A stretch of 45,562 bases of DNA from Butyriboletus loyo (GCA_038093515.1 JBBPSI010000193.1:1-45562), one strand, 5' to 3'; positions 12,909-22,010 are shown, counted from the first letter of the stretch. The notes: generated from the sequence alone by a model not told the origin. Program-made: numbers and translations.

Positions 12909-13677
12909 TCAGGTGGCCTTGGTGTCGTCAGAGGGCCTGGGCAGCGTGATACCCACTAAAACCTCAAAATTGGTCACCCAGTTGGGGGGAAGGTGTGATT
13001 GATTTGCTAGGAGTGGTTGCCAGGTGTGGTATACCTTTTGTTTAAGGTTGGGTCTATTTGGGGCTTTTGCGTGTCGCTGGTCTATGGATAGTCGTGTGTT
13101 GATGCAGTTAAGCCAGCAGGATTCGATGTTATGAGATGTGTGGGAGAGGTTGCAGATGACACGTTCACAGCACAGTGCCCATATTAAGTGTGCTGATTTG
13201 GATAAGAGGATATGTTGAAGGTGGGCTTGAGCCTGGTGGCGTAGGTTGGTGAGAGGGGAGGTGTTTTGTGGTTGTGGGTAGGCGATGGATCCACAGCCAA
13301 GGAGGAGACCTATGGACGGGGTTTTCATTCATCGAAGCTTTGAGGTCATATTCGTTGCACCAGATTCCAGATGGTTGTGGATTCGGGGCTCTGGCAGTGG
13401 ATTAGGATGTGATCGAGTGATTCAATCAGGGTGTTGCATAGGGAGCATTCGGCGCAGGGTTGGTAGTTAGGGATATGTGTCCAAAAGTCTCCTATTTGAA
13501 GGGAATTATTCATCGCCCTATATAGGAAGGATTGGATGGGCCTACGTATATCTGGGTGGCGGATGTTATTCCATATTGCAGCGTTGGTTTCAAGGTGGGA
13601 CGTATGTTCCTGGACAGTGAGGCGCGTTAGTTCGATGTTGTGGGCAACGGTGGTCTTTAGCAGGGTTTTTTGGGGCA
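12909..13677 (-). pseudogene. LINE-type retrotransposon relic: C-terminal zinc-knuckle and tail region
   Basis: The minus strand reads the tail of the RNase H/reverse-transcriptase polyproteins common in agaricomycete LINE-like elements: SFLYRAMNNSLQIGDFW, then a Cys/His cluster CAECSLCNTLIESLDHILIHC, then IWNLVQRI. In-frame stops follow (around 13340), and the last part continues in another frame from KTPSIGLLLGCGSIA to HLIWALCCERVICN, which shows a frameshift. It is the downstream continuation of the RNase H at 15504-16427, separated from it by solo LTRs. Confidence 0.8.
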
Positions 13678-13681
13678 GAGT

Positions 13682-14131
13682 TTCGGAATTGGTAAAGTCC
13701 GAGCAGGCACACTGAGGGCAACGAAGGATGCAAGGGTAAACCTATCAGTGGAAAGACTCACTGATAATACGAGAGTGAGAGTATCGCAAACAGAGTATAA
13801 GGAGCAAGGCTCAACTTAGAGATATCGCAGTAGTGATGATAGAACTGAAAGATCTAGAGAAAAGCGACAAGCCATAAGGGCTGTCTTATATACAGTACAT
13901 GAGTGTTTGTACTTATGTTCTGTATAGTACCTTTATAAGGTATAGTATGAAATACATGACGATATGATAGAGATAAGAGATAAGACTAAACATATCGTCC
14001 AATAGCATAATAAGAGCTATTTGTAATGTGATAAGCGTGACTAGGTCTAGACAATGATGTCATATAGACCAGTCTAGAAACATAGTGGCTATAAGTGAAA
14101 TATAGAAATATAACACTACCGTTTCAATACA
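13682..14131 (-). repeat. solo LTR, family C copy 1 (450 bp)
   Basis: Nearly identical to 21451-21898. On the minus strand it starts TGTATTGAAACGG and ends CCAATTCCGAA, and contains a TATATAAG box. The flanks carry GAGT (13678-13681 and 14132-14135), consistent with a 4-bp target duplication. It interrupts the LINE reading frame between ITL and LPQKTLLK. No internal retrotransposon sequence is present, so this is a solo LTR left by recombination. The non-canonical AA terminus makes the end assignment tentative. Confidence 0.75.
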
Positions 14132-14135
14132 GAGT

Positions 14136-14249
14136 GATGTGACAGTATGCAATTGCCTGTGTGATTGTACTTAGTTTCGCTCCTGAGAGGGTGAAACTGG
14201 GGGGGACTTCAGTATCTACATCGTCTGGGGCCTGTTTTAGCAGGCTTTC
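14136..14249 (-). pseudogene. LINE relic: short segment between two solo LTRs
   Basis: Once the flanking LTRs are removed, this stretch continues the RNase H polyprotein frame: after EADHLTSES comes LLKQAPDDVDTEVPPSF, TLSGAKLSTITQAIAYC and HITL. This spacer between RNase H and the zinc-knuckle tail is typical of these elements. It bridges the pieces at 15504-16427 and 12909-13677, so all three are one insertion later split by LTRs. Confidence 0.8.
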
Positions 14250-15498
14250 TGTTACGCTGGGTGCTAACAACTAGAACAGCGAGGCGGCACTCTGGAGTAG
14301 CCACAGGACTTGTGAAGTGTTTCTGAGCTGGGTCTCAGACTATGTCTTAGTGCGCACACTAAGAGTCTGGAAGGAAACTAATTGCTAGCAGGTATCTGCA
14401 TAGAACTAGATAGAGTACATGGGTGTAAAGACTGAGTCTTTATACTACTGGGGGTCTGTGCACAGACCATGTTCCCAATCGGGTTGCGAGAGCGAAACTA
14501 CAAATGAGGAAGGAGTACTCTAGAAGATTCTGGAGTATGAAAGAAAGTGCGTCCGTGTGTGGGAAGTGGTGACTAAGCTAGAATGGTTCATACCGTTCAA
14601 AAGGAACTAGCGAAAGGCTAGGTGAATGAAGTAGTCCAAGTGGTAGTGGATGTGTTACGCTGATAGTGCACAATAACTAGCAGCGAGCACTTGACTAGGG
14701 GCTCGAGCCTAATGAGGAAATGGCCGACTCGCGTAGACGACGCTATCGGGCTTCTGCAGAGCAAGTGTCGGCGAGATGTCGTAAGGTGGCGACCAGACGA
14801 GATCGAGCTGAAGCTTATCGGCTCTATCGGCAGATGGGGTATACTGCTAGATTACTATGCACTTGGTAGATGCGTAGAATTAGCTAAAGAACTCGTACTA
14901 GTCTAAGTGCGAGTATATATACTAATGTCTATCGTGCACAGACCGAGCTGTGCGTGGCAGCGAAGGGTAAAGGGCTATGAGTCTGTCCGAGTCATAGCGG
15001 CGAAAGAAGGAGCGGCAAAGTGCCGGTAACGAGGGAGCGAAGCTCCGAGGAAGATGGCGACATCGTCAGCAAATAAGAAGAGCTGAAGGCGAAGTGACGA
15101 TGTCCATGAGGCGAGCCCCACAGGGCGAAGGGTGCGCGAACGGCGGAGCCCTTGGATACGGGTCTCGACGCGAAGGTACTGACACGTCGTAATCTAATCA
15201 CGTGCTAGTCACGTGATGTAAGAAATGTCATTGGTCAAATAAAGGAGGACGCGACAGCTCAGCTGTGGGTCCGGCCCGACGGGGCGACGAGACAGGGGCT
15301 ATCTCAGTGTAGCGTCACTGAGACTTGCAGGAGCAACCGGGGAAGTGGATAACGTCCACTAGGCGACTAAGGAGCGGGCGATGGGCGGCATCGCAAGACG
15401 GCGGGGGTGGCGGGGACGCGTGAGCGTGGGAAAACGAGTGGCAGGGTACGCTTAGGGGTAAAACTGTAACAGGATGGAAGTATACCACTACCGTAACA
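14250..15498 (+). repeat. solo LTR, family B, itself split by a family A LTR
   Basis: Termini are TGTTACGCTGGG at 14250 and CACTACCGTAACA ending at 15498. Perfect 5-bp target duplications CTTTC lie at 14245-14249 and 15499-15503. Subtracting the nested LTR at 14653-15471 and its duplicated GGATG leaves about 425 bp. A TATA-like element (CTTTATACTAC, near 14440) precedes a 16-bp perfect palindrome GGTCTGTGCACAGACC. The insertion lies in the LINE RNase H coding frame. Confidence 0.9.
14653..15471 (+). repeat. solo LTR, family A copy 1 (819 bp), nested in family B
   Basis: It begins TGTTACGCTGATAG and ends GGGGTAAAACTGTAACA, giving TG...CA ends inside a short inverted repeat. Perfect target duplications GGATG lie at 14648-14652 and 15472-15476. 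It is inverted relative to the second copy at 16428-17249. A TATA-like stretch GAGTATATATACTAATG is followed by GTGCACAGACC. No internal region is present. Confidence 0.93.
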
Positions 15499-15503
15499 CT
15501 TTC

Positions 15504-16427
15504 AGAGGTGAGGTGATCAGCTTCCTCGTTTCCTTTATTTCCTGAGTGGCCTTTTACCCATTTAAAGTATGTGGGGGCTGCTCTTCGACGGAGGTGGTAG
15601 GCAGCGGCTTGGAACCAGTTTTTGTTGGCATGGGAGATCCATCCTTGATCTTCCCATTTCTTTAGGTTCTTTGTTAGGCCTTCTAAGGTGTAGTGTGAGT
15701 CAGTTATGCATATTAGGGGTGTTAGTGGGTCTGCTAATTGTAGGGCAGCGAGGATGGCCACTATCTCACCCGTTTGGTTTGATTGTTGTGTTCTGGGGAC
15801 TCGAATTGCGTGGTTCAGGGGGTGTTGGTCACCAAACCAGACTCCTCCTCCACAGATTGCGTTATGTTTGCCATTATTGATGCATGATCCATCGGTGTAG
15901 ATGGTGGTAGGGGCAGTTGGGAGACCGCCTATTCAGGGTTGTTGAAGGTGGTAGGTGGGTTCCTCGGCGATTTCCATGGGGTTCGCAAAGATTCTAAAGC
16001 ATTCACTGAGGTGGTGTTTAGATGTGACCGATGGGTTAAATATTATCTCCTCACCTTTGTCGATGGCGGCTTTCGTGTTCTTTTCTAGTCTTCGGTGGGT
16101 GAGTGTGAGGTGGTCTTTGATGGGTTTCGTGAATGGGTCAAATTTGGGGAGCAGGCTGCCAGTGATTTCTCATGCTTGGGCAGTGCAAATGTGGGTTTTT
16201 TTGCAGCCTCTTCTTCTGTCTCTACAACAGTGCTTACAAGAGCAGTCAGGGTATGGGCAGTGGTTTGAGTTATGGTCAGTTAGATGTTTTGCTGATTTCA
16301 ACATATCATGTGTGGTGCGTACCTCATGGTTTTCTTTTAGGCAGTCAGCCTTTTTGCTTGCCTATAGTTTTGGCGGCACTCCGATATGGTACCAGGCAGG
16401 GAGTTGTTTTTTTAGTTGACGTGAGAG
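15504..16427 (-). pseudogene. LINE relic: RNase H domain with degenerate upstream zinc-binding region
   Basis: The minus strand encodes an RNase H fold with all four acidic positions: YTDGSCINNG, QTGEIVAILAAL, ICITDSHYTLEGL and WVKGHSGNKGNEEADHL. Upstream, a Cys-rich segment (CPYPDCSCKHCC) and LTLTHRRLEKNTKAAI match the region before RNase H in agaricomycete LINE polyproteins. In-frame stops occur, for example before the YTDGS motif and within the Cys-rich part, so it is a pseudogene. The upstream reverse transcriptase is not in the window; continuation beyond 17255 is only a short Lys/Ser-rich remnant. Confidence 0.85.
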
Positions 16428-17249
16428 TGTTACAGTTTTACCCCTAAGCATACCCCGCCACTCGTTTTCCCATGCTCACGCGTTCCCGCTGCCCCCGCCA
16501 CCTTGCGAGGCTGCCCCTTGCCCGCTCCCCCAGTCACCCAAGTGGACGTTATCCACTTCCCAGTCCTTCCGCGAGTCTCAGTGTCACTACACCGAGATAG
16601 CCCCTGTCTCGTCGCCCCGTCGGGCCGGACCCACAGCTGAGCTGTCGCGTCCTCTTGTTCTTTAACCAATGACATTTGTTACATCACGTGACTAGCACGT
16701 GATTAGATTACGACGCGTCTTTACCTTCGCGTCGAGACCCATATCCAAGGGCTCCGCTGTTTGCATCCCCTTTGCCCTGTGGGCCACACCTCGTGGACAT
16801 CGTCACTTCACATTCTGCTCTTCTCATTCGCTGACGATGTCGCCACTTTACTCGGAGCTTCGCTCCCTCGTTACCGGCACTTTGCCGCTTCCCACTTTGC
16901 CGTTATGACTCGCATCGACTCATAACCCTTTGCCCTCGCTGCCACGCACAGCTCGGTCTGTGCACACTATCTATTTAGTATATATACCAGTGTACTTAGC
17001 ATAGTATGGCTTCCCTAGCTAATTCTATGCATCTACCAAGTGCATAGTAATCTAGCAGTATACCCCATCTGCCGATTGAGCCGATAAGTCTCTACTCAAT
17101 CTCGACTGGTCGCCACCACTCGACATCTCGAAGACACTTGCTCAGCAGAAGCCCGATAGCGTCGTCTATGTGAGTCGGCCAGTTTCCTCATTAGGCTCAA
17201 GCCCCTATAAGTGCTCGCTTGCTAGTTATTGTGCACTACCAGCGTAACA
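16428..17249 (-). repeat. solo LTR, family A copy 2 (822 bp)
   Basis: Inverted copy of 14653-15471. It starts TGTTACAGTTTTACCCC and ends CTACCAGCGTAACA. Perfect 5-bp target duplications GAGAG are at 16423-16427 and 17250-17254. It too is inserted in the LINE relic. Together the two copies form an inverted repeat of about 820 bp per arm around a spacer of about 960 bp. Confidence 0.93.
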
Positions 17250-17329
17250 GAGAGCTTGATTGGAGTAAGGTAGAGGTTTATTTTTTTTGCCATCGTGAAG
17301 AGTTTGACTGTCCTTGTTGGGAATTGTTT

Positions 17330-19044
17330 TCAATTGGGGTTGCAGGATTGGGTTGAGATTCGTGCTGAGGTGAGGAAGATGTTGATGTCTTGGGTACATT
17401 GTAGAAGCTTCTCCACCTGGGTGTAATTACATCTTGAAATGCCCACCACTACATGTACCTTGTCCTGCATGTACCATGCAATGCACGCGTGATCCTCCAC
17501 TACCTCCGCCACCCTATGGATGATCAACCTGCCTGAAAATGCAACCACAGTCCCAGGTGGATACCATAATCTCAGCTTCTGCCTTGGAAAGGTGAGGTCA
17601 AGGCCACTGTAATTCCCAACTGTGAGAAGTTGATCAAACCATTGCAGAAGTCCATTTTTGTCCAGATGGCAGGGGCTGGACCTGTTAACCATGGCGGAAA
17701 GGCTATTGAATACAGATGGCCAGAGTTCCAGCACCCCCTGCATGTCGTTGAGGTCCTCCGCCAATGAGATGCCCCAGAGTCGGATCATTGCCTCCCATGC
17801 TAAGTCATACATCTTGGGATGCATGATGCTCATGGCGGCGGACATTACTGCCTGCGTGTCCATCCATCATGTTTGCAAGCCATATCCTCCCCTCATTGTT
17901 ATTCCGCCCACCCTTCAGAGTGGCAGAAACCTCCAGTTCACCAGTGGAATGCTGTGAGCAGTGGTGAAGCTATGTGTGCCCAATAAGTAAATCCAACTTA
18001 CATCATGCCCTTGCTGATACCATGTAGGGGACATGTTAAGGCACCCCGCCAGCTCCGCATCCTGGTGGAAATAGCTCTCCTTGTTATGACAATGAAGTTA
18101 TCAGGCACACGGGGTTCCGCAACTGTTGCAGTACTACACAGGTACTGGCAATGGTAATGAGGAATAGCTCAGGACCTTAATCTCTCAACTGTTGCCAGCG
18201 AATAGACAAGTGGTTAAAGCTAGGGAATCCTAGCCGCAACCACAAGCCCTTTTATATTACAAGGGAATGTGCACAGACCAAGCAGTGCGTGAGACTAGTT
18301 ACTATACAAGTATATATGAAGTGAGTCACGGGTCGACGATGATGAGAAAATAGAAGTCGATGGTGATAAAAAAGAAGAGAAGCAAACAGAGATTAAATAC
18401 ATGAGGCGTGATGTCATAGAGTCTGGGCCAGTCTGGACCATGACATCATATGCTTAGTCAGCTTGTGGTCACATGTATAATCCCACGATCACGTGCACTA
18501 AGTCATGTGACCTTTGAAAGAGAAATATGACGAAGTCCAAACGCAAAAGATAGTTATAAGGGATACAATTATAACACTCCTGTGTTCTCCAATTTTTACC
18601 CACTTTTGATGTGCTGATACTCCAGGTGTTGTGGAGGTGCTGAAATGAGCTCCATACCATCTCCTATGGCTGCTATTCAAATGGTGGTGGAACTGGCAGG
18701 CCATGCATATGCACCTGGTTTGCCCTGCTCAATGCCTTTGGGAGATACCATGCAATGATATACCCCCTTTCATTGACTATCATAGCTGGTGCTGTCAATG
18801 ACCGCCAAGACCTTCCATCCAGGTCCGATGTGAGATTCTGCTTTGATTCATATCTCAACACTACATCCACTTCCCACAGCGGATCAAATTCTGCCAGTGT
18901 GACTACCCGATAGATCAGCTGGTACCAGCTCCGATGTATGATAATCTTACCTGGATGCTTGTATGCCTCCACTAAAGCATGCACCATCAAATCCACCTTG
19001 CAGACTGTTTCCACAGAAATGTTGATGTTCAGAAGAATCTCCAT
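17330..19044 (-). pseudogene. TET/JBP-like 2-oxoglutarate/Fe(II) oxygenase relic, split by an LTR
   Basis: Two minus-strand pieces belong to the agaricomycete TET/JBP-type oxygenase proteins that often accompany KDZ transposons. The N-terminal part (18673-19044) contains HRSWYQLIYRVVTLAEFDPL and GYIIAWYLPKALS. After an in-frame stop, KVGKNWRTQE runs up to the LTR at 18082-18576 and resumes with LNMSPTWYQQGHDV. The C-terminal part (17330-17863) holds the oxygenase core: the HxD pair in PCHLDKNG (H66, D68 of that frame), YPPGTVVAFSGRLIIH with the distal iron ligand H116, and EDHACIAWYMQDKVH. Family members usually have DR and MR in that last motif; both arginines are replaced, so the 2OG-binding arginine appears lost. 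Stops and the LTR indicate a dead copy. Confidence 0.72.
18082..18576 (+). repeat. solo LTR, family D copy 1 (495 bp)
   Basis: Ends are TGTTATGACAATG and AATTATAACA, with perfect 5-bp target duplications CTCCT at 18077-18081 and 18577-18581. It contains CCTTTTATATTAC followed by GTGCACAGACC and GTGCGTG, as in families A and B. It is inserted in the oxygenase relic. A related copy lies near 20205-20579. Confidence 0.9.
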
Positions 19045-19059
19045 TGGAACAGTGGTAGG

Positions 19060-19489
19060 TTGAATTTCAGCAGAGAATTGACCTCACATATAAATCAAAA
19101 TGTGATCCATGAGCTTGAGCGGGGACCCGGCTGGAGCCTCAGTGAAGGGTTGGGTGGAGGACATTGTGAGAATTATATGAAACGACACTGGGAAGTAAAT
19201 GCCATCCTCTGCCTGATTATAGAGCCATTCATCTCCAAGACAACCAGGGTTTCAAGTCAAAGCAACCTAATGTGGCATGACTCCTATATATTCAAAATGC
19301 ACCTGCTGCCCTGCATGTCCACAACCTGGCCAAGGAGTGCGATTAAATACATTTAGGTGGTAGCTCTTGGATAGAAGTCACCAGGCCTGCTCGAGCCTGT
19401 AGCGGGACAGCCTGCACATATGGAATGCCCCCCATTGACCCTGAAGGGACCTGCCCATTGCTGCAGCGGAATGCCCAATATTAGCTATC
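19060..19489. other. no gene recognised
   Basis: Sequence between the oxygenase relic and the minisatellite. Only short frames without recognisable motifs are visible (longest 125 codons at 18979-19356 plus, which overlaps the relic antisense). It probably belongs to the same degraded element. Confidence 0.4.
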
Positions 19490-20099
19490 TGCTTGCCATA
19501 TCCTTCATTTAATGCTCAGGCCACCCCTTCGGCGCTGCAAATCGCATTGCGGGCCTGCCAGTATATGCCATGCCGCCCTACCTGCCACCCCTCAGGCCCA
19601 CCCGCCACACTCCTGCCAAGAGTATACCTCTCTGCATGCCCCCTGCGGGCCCTCTCATTTGCAGTGCATTACCTCTATCTATACCTGGCAGGCCTGCTCA
19701 TATGTACTGCAAATATGCCTGCAGGCCCTGTCTTCCAAAGCATATTTCCCCTATATACACCCCGCAGGCCCGCCCATATGTACCCCACATACACCTGCAG
19801 GCCCTCTCATCCACCCCGCAGTCTGTCTATGCCACCTGGTGGGCCCGCCAATATATACCTCACATACACCTGCTGCCCCTCTCATTCAAAGCACATTTCC
19901 CCTATATACACCTGGCAGGCCCACCCATATATACCTGGCAGGCCCAACCATATATACTATAAATATGTCTGCAGGCCCTCTCGTCTATAGCATGTTTCCT
20001 CTATATACACCTGCAGGCCCCCTCGTCAAAAGCACATTTCCCCTATATACACCTGGTGGGCCCGCCCATATATACTATATGCACACATGCAGGCCCTAA
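19490..20099. repeat. degenerate minisatellite with CAGGCC / CCCCTATATACACC units
   Basis: About 600 bp of imperfect tandem units of roughly 60-70 bp. Each unit alternates CATTTCCCCTATATACACC, a CTGGCAGGCCCGCCCATAT type segment and CACCTGCAGGCCCTCTCAT. Three plus-strand frames stay open over 130-195 codons because the repeat lacks stop codons, giving Pro/Tyr/His-rich translations; these are repeat artefacts rather than genes. Confidence 0.85.
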
Positions 20100-20204
20100 G
20101 CTAAGACTCCTTGATCATATCTTGCCTGTGCTTTGTGTAGCGCAGCAACTGTGGTGGACCCTGTGTGACGTTGTATTCATACTGGCATTCGACCGTGCGT
20201 TGCT

Positions 20205-20579
20205 ATTGTAACAAATCCTAGTCTAACCACAAGCCTTTATATATTGTACAGAGGTGCACACAGACCATGCTGTGCATGTGATGAACTACTATACATGGCT
20301 AGATTAAAGAAGAGAAGCGCAACGGTGATTAACCACACGAGGCGCGGGGATCAAAAAGAAGAGAAGTAAACGAAGATTAAATACATGTGTCGTGACGTCA
20401 TAGAGTCTAGGCTTGGTCTAGGCCATGACATCATATGCTTAGTCAGCAGGAGATCACATGTAAGTTCTCACGATCACGTGCGCTATGTCACGTGACCTTT
20501 GAAAGTGAAGTTGAAGCGAAACGACTAAGTCCAGAATGAAGTGTACAGATAAATGTTATGATTATAACAGCCTCAGAAG
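20205..20579 (+). repeat. LTR family D copy 2, 5' end diverged
   Basis: The 3' 250 bp closely match 18330-18576: the segment with GATTAAATACATG, CGTGACGTCATAGAGTCT, the CATGACATCATATGC stretch and the end GATTATAACA. A TATA-like CTTTATATATTG and GTGCACACAGACC lie upstream. The 5' part no longer aligns and no target duplication is evident. The Copia inverted duplication starts 23 bp after its 3' end, so it may mark a recombination point. Confidence 0.7.
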
Positions 20580-20602
20580 GGAAAAACACAACATCCCAGC
20601 CT

Positions 20603-20931
20603 GGGGTATCCTGACAGAGTCAAGGGCTGGCGGCTTTGGGATGTTCGCTCTGGAGCTTTCTTCAACACTAGGGATGTGATCTTTGATGAAGATTCCATCA
20701 TGCGTCCTCGTGACAATTCTGAGCCATTTCGCTTGGCTCCCAGTAGAAGCTGGAGAGGCTGGAGAAGGTGCATGAGATGAAGAGACGAGAGTGGGAGCCA
20801 AGCGAAATGGCTCAGAATTGTCACAAGGACACATGACAGAATCTTCATCAAAGATCACATCCCTAGCATTAAAGAAAGCTCCAGAGCGAACATCCCAAAG
20901 CTGCCAGCCCTTGACTCTGTCAGGATACCCC
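20603..20931. repeat. inverted duplication of Copia integrase sequence (140-bp arms, 49-bp loop)
   Basis: Arm 20603-20742 is the reverse complement of 20792-20931 with about 8 mismatches, all transitions as far as I can count. The plus arm reads GYPDRVKGWRLWDVRSG on the plus strand and the other arm reads the same protein on the minus strand. The loop 20743-20791 comes from the adjoining Ser/Pro-rich region. The structure would form a strong hairpin. Confidence 0.9.
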
Positions 20932-21170
20932 ATAAAAATCGCCTCACGGGAGTGAGGCCCATTCTTGACGCGCAGCTCCACAGGGATGTGAGCAAAGCAC
21001 CATGCACTGAATACACGAAGGTGAGAAATATCTGGCTTGGCCCCATGAAGCACCTCAAATGGTGTCCGATGGCCAGGCAGAATGCGAGTTGGCGACACAT
21101 TTCAGAGATAGGCAACATAGAGTACTGCCTTGCCATAGTAACCAGGAGTCAGACAAGCTTGAGTGAGTGT
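20770..21170 (-). pseudogene. Ty1/Copia-type integrase C-terminal fragment
   Basis: The minus strand reads LTPGYYGKAVLYVAYL, a stop, NVSPTRILPGHRTPFEVLHG, KPDISHLRVFSAWCFAHIP, then IFMGYPDRVKGWQLWDV and FFNARDVIFDEDSV: the C-terminal part of a Copia integrase and the linker to reverse transcriptase. The stop sits at a TGA where CGA (Arg) is expected, a C-to-T change at a CpG. The catalytic core and reverse transcriptase are absent, and the fragment is directly joined to an LTR scar and gag-like sequence. Confidence 0.85.
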
Positions 21171-21177
21171 TATGGTA

Positions 21178-21310
21178 GTGGACTACCTGTTCTCTCTGTT
21201 ACCATTTGGACTACCGTTTTCACCTAGGCTCTGCCTATTGTTCTTTGAATGCTGCGAGCGTTCAGCTTAGTCACCATTTCTTGTGCACGCTTAGGGGTAA
21301 AAGTGTAACA
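21178..21310. repeat. 133-bp chimeric LTR scar (family B-like start, family A-like end)
   Basis: It starts TGTTATGGTAGTGG and continues with GTTTTCACCTAGGCTCTGCC and AGCTTAGTCACCATTTC, matching the family B LTR read on its reverse strand. It ends CGCTTAGGGGTAAAAGTGTAACA, matching the family A end. No target duplication is visible. The gag-like frame reads from host-element codons into this scar. Confidence 0.65.
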
Positions 21311-22010
21311 CTCTCTAGCTTCCTGTTCCACTTGGCCATGGGCTACCTGTGCTTGGTCCCAGAGGTTGCATGCCCTGGCATTGTTGAACTGCCAAAGGTT
21401 TGTGAGTACCTCCACTGCCTCTTCCTCTGATTTGCCCTCAGCTGTGAACTTTCGGAATTGGTAAAGTCCGAGCAGGCGCACCGAGGGCAACGAAGGATGC
21501 AAGGGTAAACCTATCAGTGGAAAGACTCACTGATAATACGAGAGTGAGAGTATTGCAAACAGAGTATAAGGAGCAAAGCTCAACTTAGAGATATCACAGT
21601 AGTGAGAATAGAACTGAAAGATCTTCAGAAAAGCGACAAGCCATAAGGGCTGTCTTATATACAGTACATGAGTGTTTGTACTTATGTTCTGTACAGTACC
21701 TTTATAAGGTATAGTATGAAATACATGACGATATGATAGAGATAAGAGATAAGACTAAACATATCGTCCAATAGCATAATAAGAGCTATTTGTAATGTGA
21801 TAAGCGTGACTAGGTCTAGACAATGATGTCATATAGACCAGTCTAGAAACATAGTGGCTGTAAGTGAAATACAGAAATAGAACACTACCGTTTCAACACT
21901 CCACTGCCTCTTCCTCTGATTTGCCCTCAGCTGTGAACATGAGGCAAGCTTCAGCAAAGTCCTCTGATGCATAGTCTGGGAGCTGTTCCTGGTGTGGGTT
22001 AGACATGATT
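21311..22010 (-). pseudogene. gag-like protein of a retroelement, interrupted by LTR family C
   Basis: On the minus strand the frame starts MSNPHQEQLPDYASEDFAE, reaches MFTAEGKSEEEAVE, is broken by the 448-bp LTR, then resumes with the duplicated FTAEGKSEEEAVE followed by VLTNLWQFNNARACNLWDQA and HGQVEQEARE. This matches a gag-like family found with retroelements in agaricomycete genomes. Beyond residue EARE it runs into the LTR scar at 21178-21310. Confidence 0.75.
21451..21898 (-). repeat. solo LTR, family C copy 2, flanked by a 40-bp direct duplication
   Basis: Nearly identical to 13682-14131. It lies between two copies of the same 40-bp gag-like sequence, 21410-21449 and 21899-21938, which I compared base by base. 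On the minus strand the element runs TGTTGAAACGG to TTCCGAA, followed by one extra base before the second repeat. The usual LTR-element target duplication is 4-6 bp, and copy 1 shows 4 bp. Confidence 0.85.

Noticed and set aside
12909..13328. A stand-alone 139-codon gene starting MKTPSIGLLLGCGSIAYPQ
   Set aside because: It is the frameshifted tail of the LINE RNase H polyprotein and follows in-frame stops.
13740..14130. Possible direct-repeat array with regular spacing (CRISPR-like)
   Set aside because: The AT-rich GATA/TAGA words are irregular and are internal to the family C LTR; no constant repeat-spacer pattern exists anywhere in the window, which is eukaryotic.
19493..20099. Three long Pro-rich plus-strand open frames
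   Set aside because: They are produced by a tandem repeat lacking stop codons in all three frames, so openness is not evidence of coding.
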